Assembly (NCBI RefSeq): GCF_000282515.1
Contig: NZ_AKJD01000076.1
Coordinates: forward strand, 1 to 64,000
Direction: 5' to 3'
DNA: 64,000 bases
DNA from: Pseudomonas sp. GM80
Lineage (GTDB): Bacteria; Pseudomonadota; Gammaproteobacteria; Pseudomonadales; Pseudomonadaceae
Within the stretch, counting starts at the first letter, position 1. Each line of letters starts with the position of its first letter. Below, piece by piece: positions 46,924-55,659 of the stretch. The position numbers and the translations under genes were made by a program. The notes under the pieces were generated by a model. It made no database searches. It was given only the letters and a program-made list of their open reading frames with translations, and was not told the origin of the DNA.

Positions 46924-48165
46924 ATGGACGGTTTGCCCATAGGGCCGATGCTCGCGGTATTTGTCCTGCTGATTTTATGGTCAGGGCTGTTTACCGCCGT
47001 CGAAATCGCGCAGCAGCACCTGCTCGCACAACGCACCGCCTCGCGCGCCAGCGATAAACCGCTGGCGAAGCTGAGCTTCCCGCTCGACAGCCTGATCCTC
47101 TGCAACACCTTGTGCCGAGCCCTCGCCGTGATCATCGCGACGCTGCTGGCGATTTTCCTCTGCGAAGAAGACGGCCCGTGGGCCGCCTGCCTCGGTGCCG
47201 GGGCAATTCTGCTGGTGTTTGCCGATTATTTTCCGCGCACGGTCGCTCAGCGTTATCCCGATGCGGTGCTGACGTTCGGCAATACCTTGCTGGCGGTGCC
47301 GCTGAAGATTGTTTATCCACTGGCCTGGCTGTTCAGCCGCGCCAGCAGCCTGCTGATCCGCCCGTTCGCGCGCAAACCGCAAGTGGTGCAACAGAGCGAC
47401 GATGACGCGCCCAGCGATCGTCGTGATGATCCCGAGCATCCTGTTCACGCGCACCCGGTTTCGGGGATACATGCGCTGGACAACATCACCGTTAACGACA
47501 TTCTGGTACCGCGCAGCGATGTCGACGGCATCAACCTCGACGACTCGATTGAAGAGATCATCGAGCAACTGCGCCACAACAAGCGCACGCGCCTGCCGGT
47601 GTTCCACAGCGACATCAATCAGGTCGAAGCGGTGCTCAACACCCGGCAGATCCGTCATCTGTTGAACAATGGTGATCTGACTATCGAGGCGCTGCTGGCG
47701 GCCAGTTATGAGCCATATTTCGTTCCGGAAAGTACGCCACTGCAACTGCAACTGCTGAACTTTCATAAGCAGCAGCGGCGGCTGGGCATGGTGGTCGACG
47801 AGTACGGCGAAGTGCTTGGCATCGTTACCCTGGAAGATATTCTCGAAGAAATCGTCGGCGAGTTCGAAAGCGAGCACAGCCTCGATAACCCGCATATTCA
47901 TCCGCAGGCGGATGGGCGGATGGTGATCGATGGCACCGCGTCGATTCGTGAATTGAACAAGTGCCTGGGCTGGCACTTGCCGAGCGATGGGCCGAAAACG
48001 CTGAATGGCTTGGTGACCGAGGCGTTGGAAACGATTCCTGAGAGCGCGGTGTGCTTGAAGATCGGGCGCTATCGGCTGGAGATTCTTGAGACTGAAGAGA
48101 ACCGGGTGAGCAAGGTGCTGATCTGGCATACCTCGTCTGTGCCTGCTTTGCTGCCTGCCCGATAA
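46924..48165 (+). CDS. CNNM/HlyC-CorC family protein (DUF21-CBS-CorC)
   Basis: A 413-aa protein. Its N-terminal DUF21 membrane domain (residues 1-170) includes LLILWSGLFTAVEIAQQHLLAQR and LILCNTLCRALAVIIATLLAIF. A CBS pair (about 195-330) has NDILVPRSDVDGINLDDSIEEIIEQLRHNKRTRLPVF and RLGMVVDEYGEVLGIVTLEDILEEIVGEFESEH. A C-terminal CorC_HlyC domain ends at SSVPALLPAR. Relatives act in Mg2+/Co2+ efflux or resistance, but transport roles vary. It follows the YpjD-like gene by 12 bp. Confidence 0.9.
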   Translation: MDGLPIGPMLAVFVLLILWSGLFTAVEIAQQHLLAQRTASRASDKPLAKLSFPLDSLILCNTLCRALAVIIATLLAIFLCEEDGPWAACLGAGAILLVFADYFPRTVAQRYPDAVLTFGNTLLAVPLKIVYPLAWLFSRASSLLIRPFARKPQVVQQSDDDAPSDRRDDPEHPVHAHPVSGIHALDNITVNDILVPRSDVDGINLDDSIEEIIEQLRHNKRTRLPVFHSDINQVEAVLNTRQIRHLLNNGDLTIEALLAASYEPYFVPESTPLQLQLLNFHKQQRRLGMVVDEYGEVLGIVTLEDILEEIVGEFESEHSLDNPHIHPQADGRMVIDGTASIRELNKCLGWHLPSDGPKTLNGLVTEALETIPESAVCLKIGRYRLEILETEENRVSKVLIWHTSSVPALLPAR

Positions 48166-48187
48166 AAGATCGCAGATCAAAAAATCA

Positions 48188-48262
48188 AAAAATCGCAGCC
48201 TTCGGCAGCTCCTACATTTGAAATGCGTTCCCATGTAGGAGCTGCCGAAGGCTGCGATCTTT
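48188..48262. repeat. Inverted pair of family-A REP units
   Basis: AATCGCAGCCTTCGGCAGCT and its reverse partner TGTAGGAGCTGCCGAAGG... flank a short centre, just past the CorC-like gene. The rest of the 295-bp gap to the MFS gene contains its presumed promoter. Confidence 0.85.
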
Positions 48263-48460
48263 GCTCTTGTTTGATCGTTAGGCCCCTTCCTATAATCGAA
48301 GCGCTTACCCAAGCTCTGCCAAACCGTGTGCTTACCCCGCACACAACAGGTTTCGGCCATTTCCGCTGCACTCCGGCGACTGTTCCTACCTGAAACAGCG
48401 ACCGCGCCTCATCCCACATCCCTGGGTGTTCGACCATAATAATTCGCTCCAACGGAGCTC

Positions 48461-49798
48461 ATGACTGTCAGGGATCACCGCATGACGACCAGTACCGCTT
48501 ACAGCGACACCGCGCCTGCCCAACCAACCAACTCCGCCACCCGCGTGGCGACGGCGAGTTTTATCGGCACCGCGATCGAGTTCTACGACTTCTATGTTTA
48601 CGCCACGGCGGCCGCGCTGGTGATCGGGCCGGTGTTCTTTCCGCAGACGTCCGGCACCGCGCAGATGCTCTCGGCGTTTCTTACTTTCGGTATCGCCTTC
48701 CTTGCCCGACCGCTGGGCTCGGCGCTGTTCGGCCATTTCGGTGACCGTATCGGACGCAAGTCGACGCTGGTCGCATCCTTGCTGTTGATGGGCGTATGTA
48801 CAACGCTGATTGGCGTGCTGCCGGGTTACGCCACCATCGGCGCGTGGGCACCGATTCTATTGTGCGTGCTGCGTTTTGGTCAGGGCCTGGGATTGGGCGG
48901 CGAATGGGGCGGTGCCGCCCTGCTCGCCACGGAAAACGCACCGAAGGGCAAACGCGCGTGGTTCGGCATGTTTCCGCAGCTCGGCCCTTCGATTGGTTTT
49001 CTCGCGGCCAACGGTTTGTTTCTGACTCTGGCCATGACCCTCGATGATGAGCAATTTCGCAGCTGGGGCTGGCGGATTCCGTTTCTGCTCAGCGCGGTGC
49101 TGGTGATGGTCGGCTTGTACGTGCGCTTGAAACTGCATGAAACGCCGGTATTCGCCAATGCCATCGCGCGTCAGGAGCGGGTGAAAGTGCCGCTGGTCGA
49201 GCTGTTCAGCCAGTATTGGGCACCGACCTTGTTGGGCGCAGCGGCGATGGTGGTGTGCTATGCGCTGTTCTATATCTCGACGGTGTTCTCCCTGAGCTAT
49301 GGCGTTTCCACGCTGGGTTACAGCCGCGAGACATTCTTGGGATTGCTGTGCTTTGCCGTGCTGTTCATGGCGGCTGCGACGCCGCTGTCGGCTTGGGCCA
49401 GCGATCGCTATGGGCGTAAACCGGTGCTGATCATCGGTGGCGTGCTGGCGATTCTGTCCGGGTTTTTGATGGAACCATTGCTGACTCAGGGTTCGACCTG
49501 GGGCGTGGCGCTGTTTCTGTGCATCGAATTGTTTTTGATGGGCGTGACGTTTGCGCCGATGGGGGCGCTGTTGCCAGAGCTGTTTCCGACCCACGTGCGT
49601 TATACCGGTGCTTCAGCGGCGTATAACCTGGGCGGGATCGTCGGGGCCTCGGCGGCGCCGTTCTTTGCGCAGAAATTGGTGGCGATGGGTGGTTTGAGTT
49701 ATGTCGGCGGGTATGTGTCGGGGGCGGCGGTGCTGAGTTTGATTGCGGTGCTGTGTCTGAAAGAGACGCGGGATAACGATCTGAATCAGGTTGCCTGA
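48461..49798 (+). CDS. MFS metabolite:H+ symporter (MHS family)
   Basis: A 445-aa permease of about 12 helices. The start is ATG 48461 behind ACGGAGCTC; ATG 48482 (MTTSTAYSD) is an alternative. Markers are ASFIGTAIEFYDFYVYATAAALVIGPVFFP, LARPLGSALFGHFGDRIGRKSTLVASLLLMGVCTTLIGVLPGY and GLGLGGEWGGAALLATENAPKGKRAW, all characteristic of the metabolite:proton symporter branch (proline/betaine, shikimate and similar acids). The last helix block is TFAPMGALLPELFPTHVRYTGASAAYNLGGIVGASAAPFFA. The substrate is unknown. It stands alone, convergent with purT. Confidence 0.92.
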   Translation: MTVRDHRMTTSTAYSDTAPAQPTNSATRVATASFIGTAIEFYDFYVYATAAALVIGPVFFPQTSGTAQMLSAFLTFGIAFLARPLGSALFGHFGDRIGRKSTLVASLLLMGVCTTLIGVLPGYATIGAWAPILLCVLRFGQGLGLGGEWGGAALLATENAPKGKRAWFGMFPQLGPSIGFLAANGLFLTLAMTLDDEQFRSWGWRIPFLLSAVLVMVGLYVRLKLHETPVFANAIARQERVKVPLVELFSQYWAPTLLGAAAMVVCYALFYISTVFSLSYGVSTLGYSRETFLGLLCFAVLFMAAATPLSAWASDRYGRKPVLIIGGVLAILSGFLMEPLLTQGSTWGVALFLCIELFLMGVTFAPMGALLPELFPTHVRYTGASAAYNLGGIVGASAAPFFAQKLVAMGGLSYVGGYVSGAAVLSLIAVLCLKETRDNDLNQVA

Positions 49799-49807
49799 CA
49801 GATCGCT

Positions 49808-49899
49808 ATCGCGGGCAAGCCCGCTCCCACAGGGATTTCTGTTGATCACAATTTTTGTGTACGACAAAAAACCTGTGGGAGCGGGCTTGCCCGCGATGG
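49808..49899. repeat. REPIN-like inverted pair (GTGGGAGCGGGCTTGCCCGC)
   Basis: ATCGCGGGCAAGCCCGCTCC (49808 onward) faces GGAGCGGGCTTGCCCGCGAT ending at 49899, between the convergent MFS and purT genes. Confidence 0.87.
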
Positions 49900-49911
49900 A
49901 CGCGACTCGGT

Positions 49912-51093
49912 TTAGAGTTCTACGACAACAGCCTGAGCAGCACGGGTCGCCTTGGCACGCGCTGCCTCGATCGACTCATCCCGCGCCAACGCCACGCCCA
50001 TGCGGCGCTGACCATTCACTTCCGGCTTGCCAAACAGGCGCAATGCCGTATCCGGCTCGCTCAACGCAACGCCGAGATTGGCGAATGCGGTCTGCGTCGA
50101 CTGCCCTTCCACCAGAATCACTGCCGAAGCCGATGGCCCGAACTGACGAATCAACGGCACCGGCAAGCCCAGAATCGCCCGAGCGTGCAACGCGAACTGC
50201 GACAGATCCTGCGAAATCAAGGTCACCAGACCGGTGTCGTGCGGACGCGGCGAGACTTCGCTGAACCATACCTGATCACCTTTGATGAACAGCTCAACAC
50301 CGAACAGACCACGGCCACCCAGCGCTTCAGTCACCGCTTTGGCAACGCGCTCGGATTCAGCCAGAGCAATCGGGCTCATGGCTTGTGGCTGCCACGATTC
50401 CTGGTAGTCGCCCTTCTCCTGACGGTGACCGACCGGCGCACAGAACGTGGTGCCGCCGATATGGCGCACGGTCAGCAGGGTGATTTCGTAGTCGAAATCG
50501 ATAAAGCCTTCGATGATCACCCGACCTTTGCCGGCGCGACCGCCCTCTTGCGCGTAATCCCAGGCTTTCTGCACGTCATCGGTGCTGCGCAGCAGGCTCT
50601 GGCCTTTGCCCGACGAGCTCATCACCGGTTTGACCACGCATGGGAAACCCAGGTCCTGAACGGCTTTGCTGTAGTCCTCGAAGGTGTCGGCAAAGTGGTA
50701 AGGCGAGGTCGGCAGGTCCAGCTCTTCAGCGGCCAGACGACGGATGCCTTCGCGGTTCATGGTCAGTTGCGCAGCGCGCGCGGTCGGGATCACGGTGAAG
50801 CCTTCGGCTTCCAGTTCAACCAGAGTGGCGGTGGCGATGGCTTCGATTTCCGGCACGATGAAGTGCGGCTTCTCGGCTTCGATCACCGCACGCAGAGCGG
50901 CGCCGTCGAGCATGTTGATCACGTGGCTGCGATGGGCAACTTGCATGGCCGGCGCGTTGGCGTAACGGTCGACGGCGATCACTTCAACGCCCAGGCGTTG
51001 CAGCTCGATCACCACTTCCTTGCCCAACTCACCACAGCCACACAGCAATACGCGGGTCGCGGTTGGCGACAATGGAGTTCCGATACGGGTCAT
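49912..51093 (-). CDS. purT: Formate-dependent GAR transformylase 2
   Basis: A 393-aa ATP-grasp ligase starting [35 protein letters not shown]. The ATP-grasp central region is [21 protein letters not shown] and the metal-binding stretch is [26 protein letters not shown]. PurT adds formate to glycinamide ribonucleotide in purine synthesis without folate. It is transcribed from its own promoter region (101 bp) downstream of the VUT gene. Length is standard. Confidence 0.97.
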   Translation of the reverse strand: MTRIGTPLSPTATRVLLCGCGELGKEVVIELQRLGVEVIAVDRYANAPAMQVAHRSHVINMLDGAALRAVIEAEKPHFIVPEIEAIATATLVELEAEGFTVIPTARAAQLTMNREGIRRLAAEELDLPTSPYHFADTFEDYSKAVQDLGFPCVVKPVMSSSGKGQSLLRSTDDVQKAWDYAQEGGRAGKGRVIIEGFIDFDYEITLLTVRHIGGTTFCAPVGHRQEKGDYQESWQPQAMSPIALAESERVAKAVTEALGGRGLFGVELFIKGDQVWFSEVSPRPHDTGLVTLISQDLSQFALHARAILGLPVPLIRQFGPSASAVILVEGQSTQTAFANLGVALSEPDTALRLFGKPEVNGQRRMGVALARDESIEAARAKATRAAQAVVVEL

Positions 51094-51193
51094 CTCAGGT
51101 CCTCAAAGAAGCGGATCATCGAGGAAAGCAACGCCAGCCGCGCTTTCCATGGGGAGAAAGCGCGGCATTTTACATGAACCCGAGGCTTTGGCT

Positions 51194-51661
51194 TCAGCCG
51201 GCGACGGCCTGTTTGCGATCGCGCCAGGCCATGATCAGCCAGACGGCGGTGACGCCAGCGAATTTCGACAGCAGCGCGGTGATGATCACCGGCGGTGTCA
51301 GCAAGTCGATCATGCCGAAAAAGATGAAGGTGTCGAGGGGGATGCTCAGTGCCGAACTGATCCACAAGCGGTCGCGCAATGGCCGTTTGGTGATGCTGAA
51401 CACCAGCCAGTCGATGCACTCGGAAACCGCGAACGCTGTGGCGCTGGCCAGCGCGATGGAGGGATCGGAGGTGACGTAGGACAGCACCAGCGCCGCCAGC
51501 ATTGCCACGATGGAGCCGTGGCCGAAACGGGTTTGCACCATGTCGCGCAGCACGAACACCAGGCCGCCCCAGGCCGACCAGATGATGTCCAGGTGCGGAG
51601 CGGTAGAGAAGGCGAAATTGATCAGCACGACGCTGCTGATGTAGGCGATGAGGAAAATCAT
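51194..51661 (-). CDS. VUT/YhhQ-family transporter (queuosine-precursor type, tentative)
   Basis: ATG 51661 (MIFLIAYISSVVLINFAFS) gives 155 aa with about four to five helices; frame upstream to 51703 is rejected. The motif SAWGGLVFVLRDMVQTRFGHG and IDWLVFSITKRPLRDRLWISSALSIPLDTFIF match the YhhQ/VUT family (PF02592). E. coli YhhQ (221 aa) imports queuosine precursors preQ0/preQ1; this protein is shorter, so the substrate is uncertain. It stands alone between a REP pair and purT. Confidence 0.8.
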   Translation of the reverse strand: MIFLIAYISSVVLINFAFSTAPHLDIIWSAWGGLVFVLRDMVQTRFGHGSIVAMLAALVLSYVTSDPSIALASATAFAVSECIDWLVFSITKRPLRDRLWISSALSIPLDTFIFFGMIDLLTPPVIITALLSKFAGVTAVWLIMAWRDRKQAVAG

Positions 51662-51711
51662 GGAGGCGACCTGGCAGATTGGCGCACAGATTACTTCAGC
51701 CAAAGCAGAAT

Positions 51712-51789
51712 CAAAAGATCGCAGCCTTCGGCAGCTCCTACAAGGGAACGAATTTCAAATGTAGGAGCTGCCGAAGGCTGCGATCTTTT
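51712..51789. repeat. Inverted pair of family-A REP units
   Basis: AAAAGATCGCAGCCTTCGGC (about 51712) faces TGTAGGAGCTGCCGAAGG...TTTT (about 51759-51789), between the VUT and DUF1289 genes. Confidence 0.86.
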
Positions 51790-51797
51790 GCTCTTTG

Positions 51798-52013
51798 CTA
51801 CTTGTTCGGGGTCGACCCAATCATCCACACCAAACCACTCGCCTTCGCCCGCTCATGACACAACCCCAGCACCACCCGGCGCTCGTCATTGCTCATGCGG
51901 CCCCAACGGGTAATCTCTTCCACCGTACGCTGGCAGCCAGTACAAATATCCTCCTCATCCAGCGCACAAATATTCACGCACGGCGAGGCGACCGGTCTTT
52001 CTGGCGTGTTCAT
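51798..52013 (-). CDS. DUF1289 small Cys-rich protein
   Basis: A 71-aa protein with the family motif [34 protein letters not shown]. The four Cys (CVNIC...CTGC) probably bind iron-sulphur or zinc. DUF1289 proteins are widespread and uncharacterised. ATGA overlap with the carbonic-anhydrase-like gene upstream (its stop at 52010-52012) shows translational coupling. Confidence 0.93.
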   Translation of the reverse strand: MNTPERPVASPCVNICALDEEDICTGCQRTVEEITRWGRMSNDERRVVLGLCHERAKASGLVWMIGSTPNK

Positions 52014-52534
52014 TCTTCCTGCTCAACCAGATCACGCGCGTAACGCTGGGAGTTATGCACATAGTGCGCGGCGCTGGCTTCGAGCATCTTCTTCTGCGGC
52101 TCGGTCAGCTCACGCACAACCTTGCCCGGTGATCCCATCACCAGCGAACCATCGGGAATCTCCTTGCCCTCACCAATCAGCGAGTTGGCGCCAATGATGC
52201 AGTTCTTGCCGATCTTCGCGCCGTTGAGAATCACCGCGTTGATGCCGATCAGACTGTAATCGCCCACGGTGCAGCCATGCAGCATGGCGTTGTGGCCGAT
52301 GGTCACGCCGGTACCGATGGTCAGCGGATAGCCCATGTCGGTGTGCATCACGGTGCCGTCCTGCACATTACTGTTCTTGCCGATCAGGATCAGTTCGTTG
52401 TCGCCACGCAGCACGGCGTTGAACCAGACGTTGGCGCCCTCTTCCAGTTTGACCTTGCCCACCAGCACGGCGTTGGGGGCGACCCAGCTCTGCGGGTGGG
52501 TCTCGACACGGGCGTCGCCCAAGCGGTATTTCAT
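52010..52534 (-). CDS. Gamma-carbonic-anhydrase-like left-handed beta-helix protein (YrdA/PaaY type)
   Basis: ATG 52534 ([21 protein letters not shown]) gives 174 aa; frame upstream is in the intergenic region. Hexapeptide repeats run through [61 protein letters not shown] and [16 protein letters not shown]. His residues in VMHTDMGYP and IGHNAMLHG are the metal ligands of the gamma-CA fold. Members include hydratases and thioesterases, so the activity is not proven. Overlaps the DUF1289 gene. Confidence 0.92.
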   Translation of the reverse strand: MKYRLGDARVETHPQSWVAPNAVLVGKVKLEEGANVWFNAVLRGDNELILIGKNSNVQDGTVMHTDMGYPLTIGTGVTIGHNAMLHGCTVGDYSLIGINAVILNGAKIGKNCIIGANSLIGEGKEIPDGSLVMGSPGKVVRELTEPQKKMLEASAAHYVHNSQRYARDLVEQEE

Positions 52535-52579
52535 CTTGTTTTCCTCAGGGCTCACGGTGATGGCCATTCGAACGATGGC

Positions 52580-53179
52580 TTACGTGCCAATAAAGCTTTT
52601 CGGCGGTTGGTGCAGACTGATCTTGGCGTCATAAAGCAGATTGATCAACTCGACGATCATGATCGCCGTCAGGCCCCAGATCTTGAAGTCGCCATAGCGG
52701 TAGCTCGGCACGTACCAGCTGCGACCTTGATAGTCGATGCGATGGGTGTGTTCGCGGGGGTCTTTGCGGAAGAATTCCAGCGGTACGCTGAACACCGCGG
52801 CGATCTCGGCATCATTGGGCTGATACTCGACGAAATCGGGGATTACGCCGACATAAGGCGTGACCTTGATGCCGTGCAGGGAGATCAGCGGGCTGAGCGG
52901 GCCGATCACTTCGACCAGTCCCGGCGGCAGACCGATCTCTTCCTCTGCTTCGCGCAGGGCGGTGAAAATCAGATCCGGGTCTTCGGGATCGCGGCGTCCA
53001 CCGGGGAAAGCCACTTCGCCGCCATGGGTCGAGAGCCCGCTGGCGCGCAGGGTCAGCACCAGTTCCGGCTCGTCACTGCGGGTGATCGGCACCAGAACGG
53101 CGGCCTCGGGGAAACGTTTGTCGGTCTCCAGCGTGCGCGGTGTGTGGTTGCTTACCCGATGCAGTAGCTCGTCCAGCAT
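52580..53179 (-). CDS. Nudix hydrolase, CoA pyrophosphatase type (NudL-like)
   Basis: A 199-aa protein starting MLDELLHRVSNHTPRTLETD. The Nudix box lies in SGLSTHGGEVAFPGGRRDPEDPD-LIFTALREAEEEIGLPPG, with the CoA-type preceding motif (LRASGLSTHGGEVAFPGG) used by NudL/YeaB. It likely splits CoA or its derivatives into adenosine 3',5'-bisphosphate and phosphopantetheine. Same strand as, and 45 bp upstream of, the gamma-CA gene; divergent from the second Nudix gene. Confidence 0.9.
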   Translation of the reverse strand: MLDELLHRVSNHTPRTLETDKRFPEAAVLVPITRSDEPELVLTLRASGLSTHGGEVAFPGGRRDPEDPDLIFTALREAEEEIGLPPGLVEVIGPLSPLISLHGIKVTPYVGVIPDFVEYQPNDAEIAAVFSVPLEFFRKDPREHTHRIDYQGRSWYVPSYRYGDFKIWGLTAIMIVELINLLYDAKISLHQPPKSFIGT

Positions 53180-53326
53180 GAGTGTTCTCGATCAGTGCCT
53201 TACCCTGCATCATGCACCAATCATTGCAGCCGCCCAAGCCCCCGAATCTCGCCATGTCGCGAAACGACAACTTGCCGACCGACACCGCTGCACGCCAAGA
53301 TAGGCGCAGCATTCAGGAAGCCCAGC

Positions 53327-53881
53327 ATGAAATTTTGCAGCCACTGCGGTAACCCGGTCACCCAGCGCATTCCCGAAGGCGATTCGCGGCTGCGATTTGT
53401 CTGTGACAGCTGTCAGACCATTCACTATCAGAACCCCAATATTGTCGCCGGTTGCGTGCCGACCTGGGGCACGAAAGTGTTGCTCTGCCGTCGCGCCATC
53501 GAACCGCGCCTCGGTTATTGGACGCTGCCCGCCGGTTTCATGGAGAACGGCGAGACCATCGAACAGGCCGCGATCCGCGAAACCGCCGAGGAAGCCTGCG
53601 CCCGCGTGCGTAATCTGAGCATCTATACGCTGATCGATGTGCCACACATCAGTCAGGTGCATGTGTTCTTCCGCGCAGAGCTGGTTGATCTGGACTTTGC
53701 CGCCGGCCCCGAGAGCCTTGAAGTGCAACTATTCGACGAAGCCGACATTCCATGGGATGAGCTGGCTTTCAGGACGGTGGGGCGTACCTTAGAATGCTTC
53801 TTTGCTGATCGGCGGGTTGAGGTGTATCCGGTGCGTTCGGAATCGATTCCGCCGTTGGTGCAGCCGGTCATTGTTGGTTAG
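53327..53881 (+). CDS. Nudix hydrolase with N-terminal zinc ribbon
   Basis: ATG 53327 (MKFCSHCGNPVTQRIPEGDS) gives 184 aa; upstream frame from 53195 is rejected. Four Cys (CSHCG ... CDSC) form a zinc ribbon as in NudC-like and ADP-ribose-type Nudix enzymes. The Nudix box is AGFMENGETIEQAAIRETAEEACARV, though one hydrophobic position is altered. The substrate could be NADH/ADP-ribose or mRNA-cap-like NAD; not decidable. It is followed by a single REP unit and the L,D-transpeptidase gene. Confidence 0.9.
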   Translation: MKFCSHCGNPVTQRIPEGDSRLRFVCDSCQTIHYQNPNIVAGCVPTWGTKVLLCRRAIEPRLGYWTLPAGFMENGETIEQAAIRETAEEACARVRNLSIYTLIDVPHISQVHVFFRAELVDLDFAAGPESLEVQLFDEADIPWDELAFRTVGRTLECFFADRRVEVYPVRSESIPPLVQPVIVG

Positions 53882-53886
53882 AAGAT

Positions 53887-53917
53887 CAAAAGATCGCAGC
53901 CTGCGGCAGCTCCTACA
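53887..53917. repeat. Single family-A REP unit
   Basis: AAAAGATCGCAGCCTGCGGC ... CTACA, between the Nudix and L,D-transpeptidase genes. Confidence 0.8.
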
Positions 53918-53955
53918 TAAATCCTGTTTGCTTCACTCCCTGGGGAATCGTTTCA

Positions 53956-54471
53956 ATGCGCTGGTTGCTTGCCCTGTTCTGCCTGTCGTTCGTCAGCGTC
54001 TCCCAAGCGTCCTTCGTGACCACCGTGACGCCGGCGAATACCCCGCTTATCGAGAAAGTTCTGGTGCTCAAATCGGCGCATCAACTGCAGTTGATTGCCG
54101 ACGGCAAGCCGCTGAAGACCTATCGCATCTCCCTGGGCAAGGGCGCGAAAAAAGGCCCGAAGCTGATTGAAGGCGACAAACGCACACCGGAAGGTTTCTA
54201 TTGGATCGACTGGCGCAAGACCAGCGACAAATTCAACCTGTCGATGCACATTTCCTATCCGAACATCAGCGACTCCGCCCGCGCCCGGCGTGAAGGCGTC
54301 GAGCCTGGCGGGATGATCATGATCCACGGCACGCCGGATTCCGAAGAAACCCCGGAAGACCTGTTCCACACCCTCGACTGGACGGACGGCTGCGTCGCCA
54401 TGCGCAACGTTGACATGCGCGAAGTGTGGAGCCTGGTGCCGGATGGCACGATGGTTGAAATCCGCCCTTAA
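53956..54471 (+). CDS. L,D-transpeptidase (YkuD) family protein
   Basis: A 171-aa secreted protein with signal MRWLLALFCLSFVSVSQAS. The YkuD-type fold begins DNKVLVLKSAHQLQLIADGKPL-like strands, and the catalytic block is MIMIHGTPDSEE...LDWTDGCVAMRNVDMREVW, with nucleophile Cys in DGCVAM and His in IHGTP. It cross-links or anchors peptidoglycan via L,D bonds or is a degenerate relative. Single gene; REP elements follow. Confidence 0.9.
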   Translation: MRWLLALFCLSFVSVSQASFVTTVTPANTPLIEKVLVLKSAHQLQLIADGKPLKTYRISLGKGAKKGPKLIEGDKRTPEGFYWIDWRKTSDKFNLSMHISYPNISDSARARREGVEPGGMIMIHGTPDSEETPEDLFHTLDWTDGCVAMRNVDMREVWSLVPDGTMVEIRP

Positions 54472-54472
54472 C

Positions 54473-54735
54473 CTGTGGCGGGGGATTCAGCGAAACGCCG
54501 CACCGCCCCGTTGGGTGGCGAAGCCGCCCCCGCGTTCTCTCAGCCAAACCGAGTTGGCAGGTTTTGCGACTGCTGCGCAGTCGATCGGGGATAAATCCCC
54601 TCGCCACAGAGTGCTCATTCAGCAGTACCGCTGGTCACCCGCAAAAAAATAAATCAAAAGATCGCAGCCTGCGGCAGCTCCTACAGAGGTGATACCACTT
54701 TCCACTGTAGGAGCTGCCGCAGGCTGCGATCTTTT
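54473..54735. repeat. REP cluster: family-C pair then family-A inverted pair
   Basis: CTGTGGCGGGGG... at 54473 to CCTCGCCACAG ending at 54609 is a family-C pair with diverged left arm. 54656-54735 is a family-A inverted pair. They occupy most of the 430-bp gap before nagR; the remaining 54736-54903 carries the nag promoter. Confidence 0.82.
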
Positions 54736-54755
54736 GCTTTTCACGGCCCACCTTT

Positions 54756-54850
54756 AATACCACTTCAAACAATACCTGGTACAAGCCGCCATTTCATTGG
54801 GCTAAATGCCGATTACCCGCGTTGACATGGTATTCAAGTGGTATTAATTT
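54756..54850 (+). promoter_or_regulatory. nag operon promoter with paired GGTATT operator half-sites
   Basis: TTGACA at 54822-54827 and TAATTT at 54845-54850 (17-nt spacer) make a sigma70-type promoter. The spacer contains GGTATT (54829) and GGTATT (54840), an 11-bp-spaced direct repeat. A second group upstream shows AATACC at 54756 and at 54771, the same element inverted with 15-bp spacing. GntR/HutC regulators of the NagR/DasR type bind TGGT-containing sites, so this is probably the NagR operator. The role is inferred from position. Confidence 0.65.
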
Positions 54851-54903
54851 CCGCCTCACAAGCGAGCCACAACAATCCTATACTCGCGCCGGAAATGACC
54901 TAC

Positions 54904-55635
54904 ATGAACGACCTCCACGCCCTACGTCCAGACGACTCCCAGCCGACGCCGCTGTACCTGCAACTGGCGCGCAATCTGGAAGCGGCGATCCATGCCGGGC
55001 AGTGGAAGTCCGAGCAAGCGATGCCGTCCGAGCGCAATCTCAGTGAAATGCTCGGTATCTCTCGGGTTACCGCACGCAAGGCCCTGGAAGTCCTCCTCGA
55101 TCAAGGCCTGATCCGTCGCCTGCAAGGTTCCGGCACCTTTATCACGCCGCGTCTGGAACAACCGCTGTCGCGCCTGTCCGGTTTCAGCGAGATGCTGCGC
55201 TTGAAAGGTTTCGTGCCCAGTTCGAAATGGCTGGAGCGCGAAATCACCCTGCCGACCCACGAAGAATTGATCCGCCTCAGCCTGTCGCCGAACGACAAGG
55301 TCGCGCGCATGAAACGTCTGCGCAAAGCCGATGACACGGTGATGGCCATCGAGATGAGCACCCTGCCCGCCTCGATCATGCCCAAGCCACAACTGGTCGG
55401 CGATTCGCTCTACGAATACCTCGACGGCATCGGCAAACCGATCGTCCGCGCCTTGCAGCACATTCAGGCGATCAACGCCTCGGACGAGTTCGCCGCGCTG
55501 GTCGGCATCGCCCCCGGCACCGCGATGCTGCTGATGACCCGGGTCGGCTACCTCGAAGACAACACACCGATCGAAGTCACCGACACCTATTGCCGCAACG
55601 ACTACTACGACTTTGTTGCAGAGCTTCGCCGTTAA
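54904..55635 (+). CDS. nagR: GntR/HutC-family regulator of GlcNAc genes (NagR-like)
   Basis: 243 aa from ATG 54904 (MNDLHALRPDDSQPTPLYLQLARNLEAA), with the upstream ATG 54895 possible but without Shine-Dalgarno spacing. The N-terminal wHTH is GQWKSEQAMPSERNLSEMLGISRVTARKALEVLLDQGLIRRLQGSGTFI. The UTRA effector domain (about 90-240) includes SRLSGFSEMLRLKGFVPSSKWLE. Effector is probably a GlcNAc phosphate. First gene of the nag cluster; spacing to nagA is 24 bp. Confidence 0.9.
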   Translation: MNDLHALRPDDSQPTPLYLQLARNLEAAIHAGQWKSEQAMPSERNLSEMLGISRVTARKALEVLLDQGLIRRLQGSGTFITPRLEQPLSRLSGFSEMLRLKGFVPSSKWLEREITLPTHEELIRLSLSPNDKVARMKRLRKADDTVMAIEMSTLPASIMPKPQLVGDSLYEYLDGIGKPIVRALQHIQAINASDEFAALVGIAPGTAMLLMTRVGYLEDNTPIEVTDTYCRNDYYDFVAELRR

Positions 55636-55659
55636 GCGCAGCCACAAGCGAGAACCAAA

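Noticed and set aside
54822..54850. Possible sigma54 or Fnr site at the nag promoter
   Set aside because: No TGGCAC-N5-TTGC or TTGAT-N4-ATCAA match; the sigma70-like boxes fit better.
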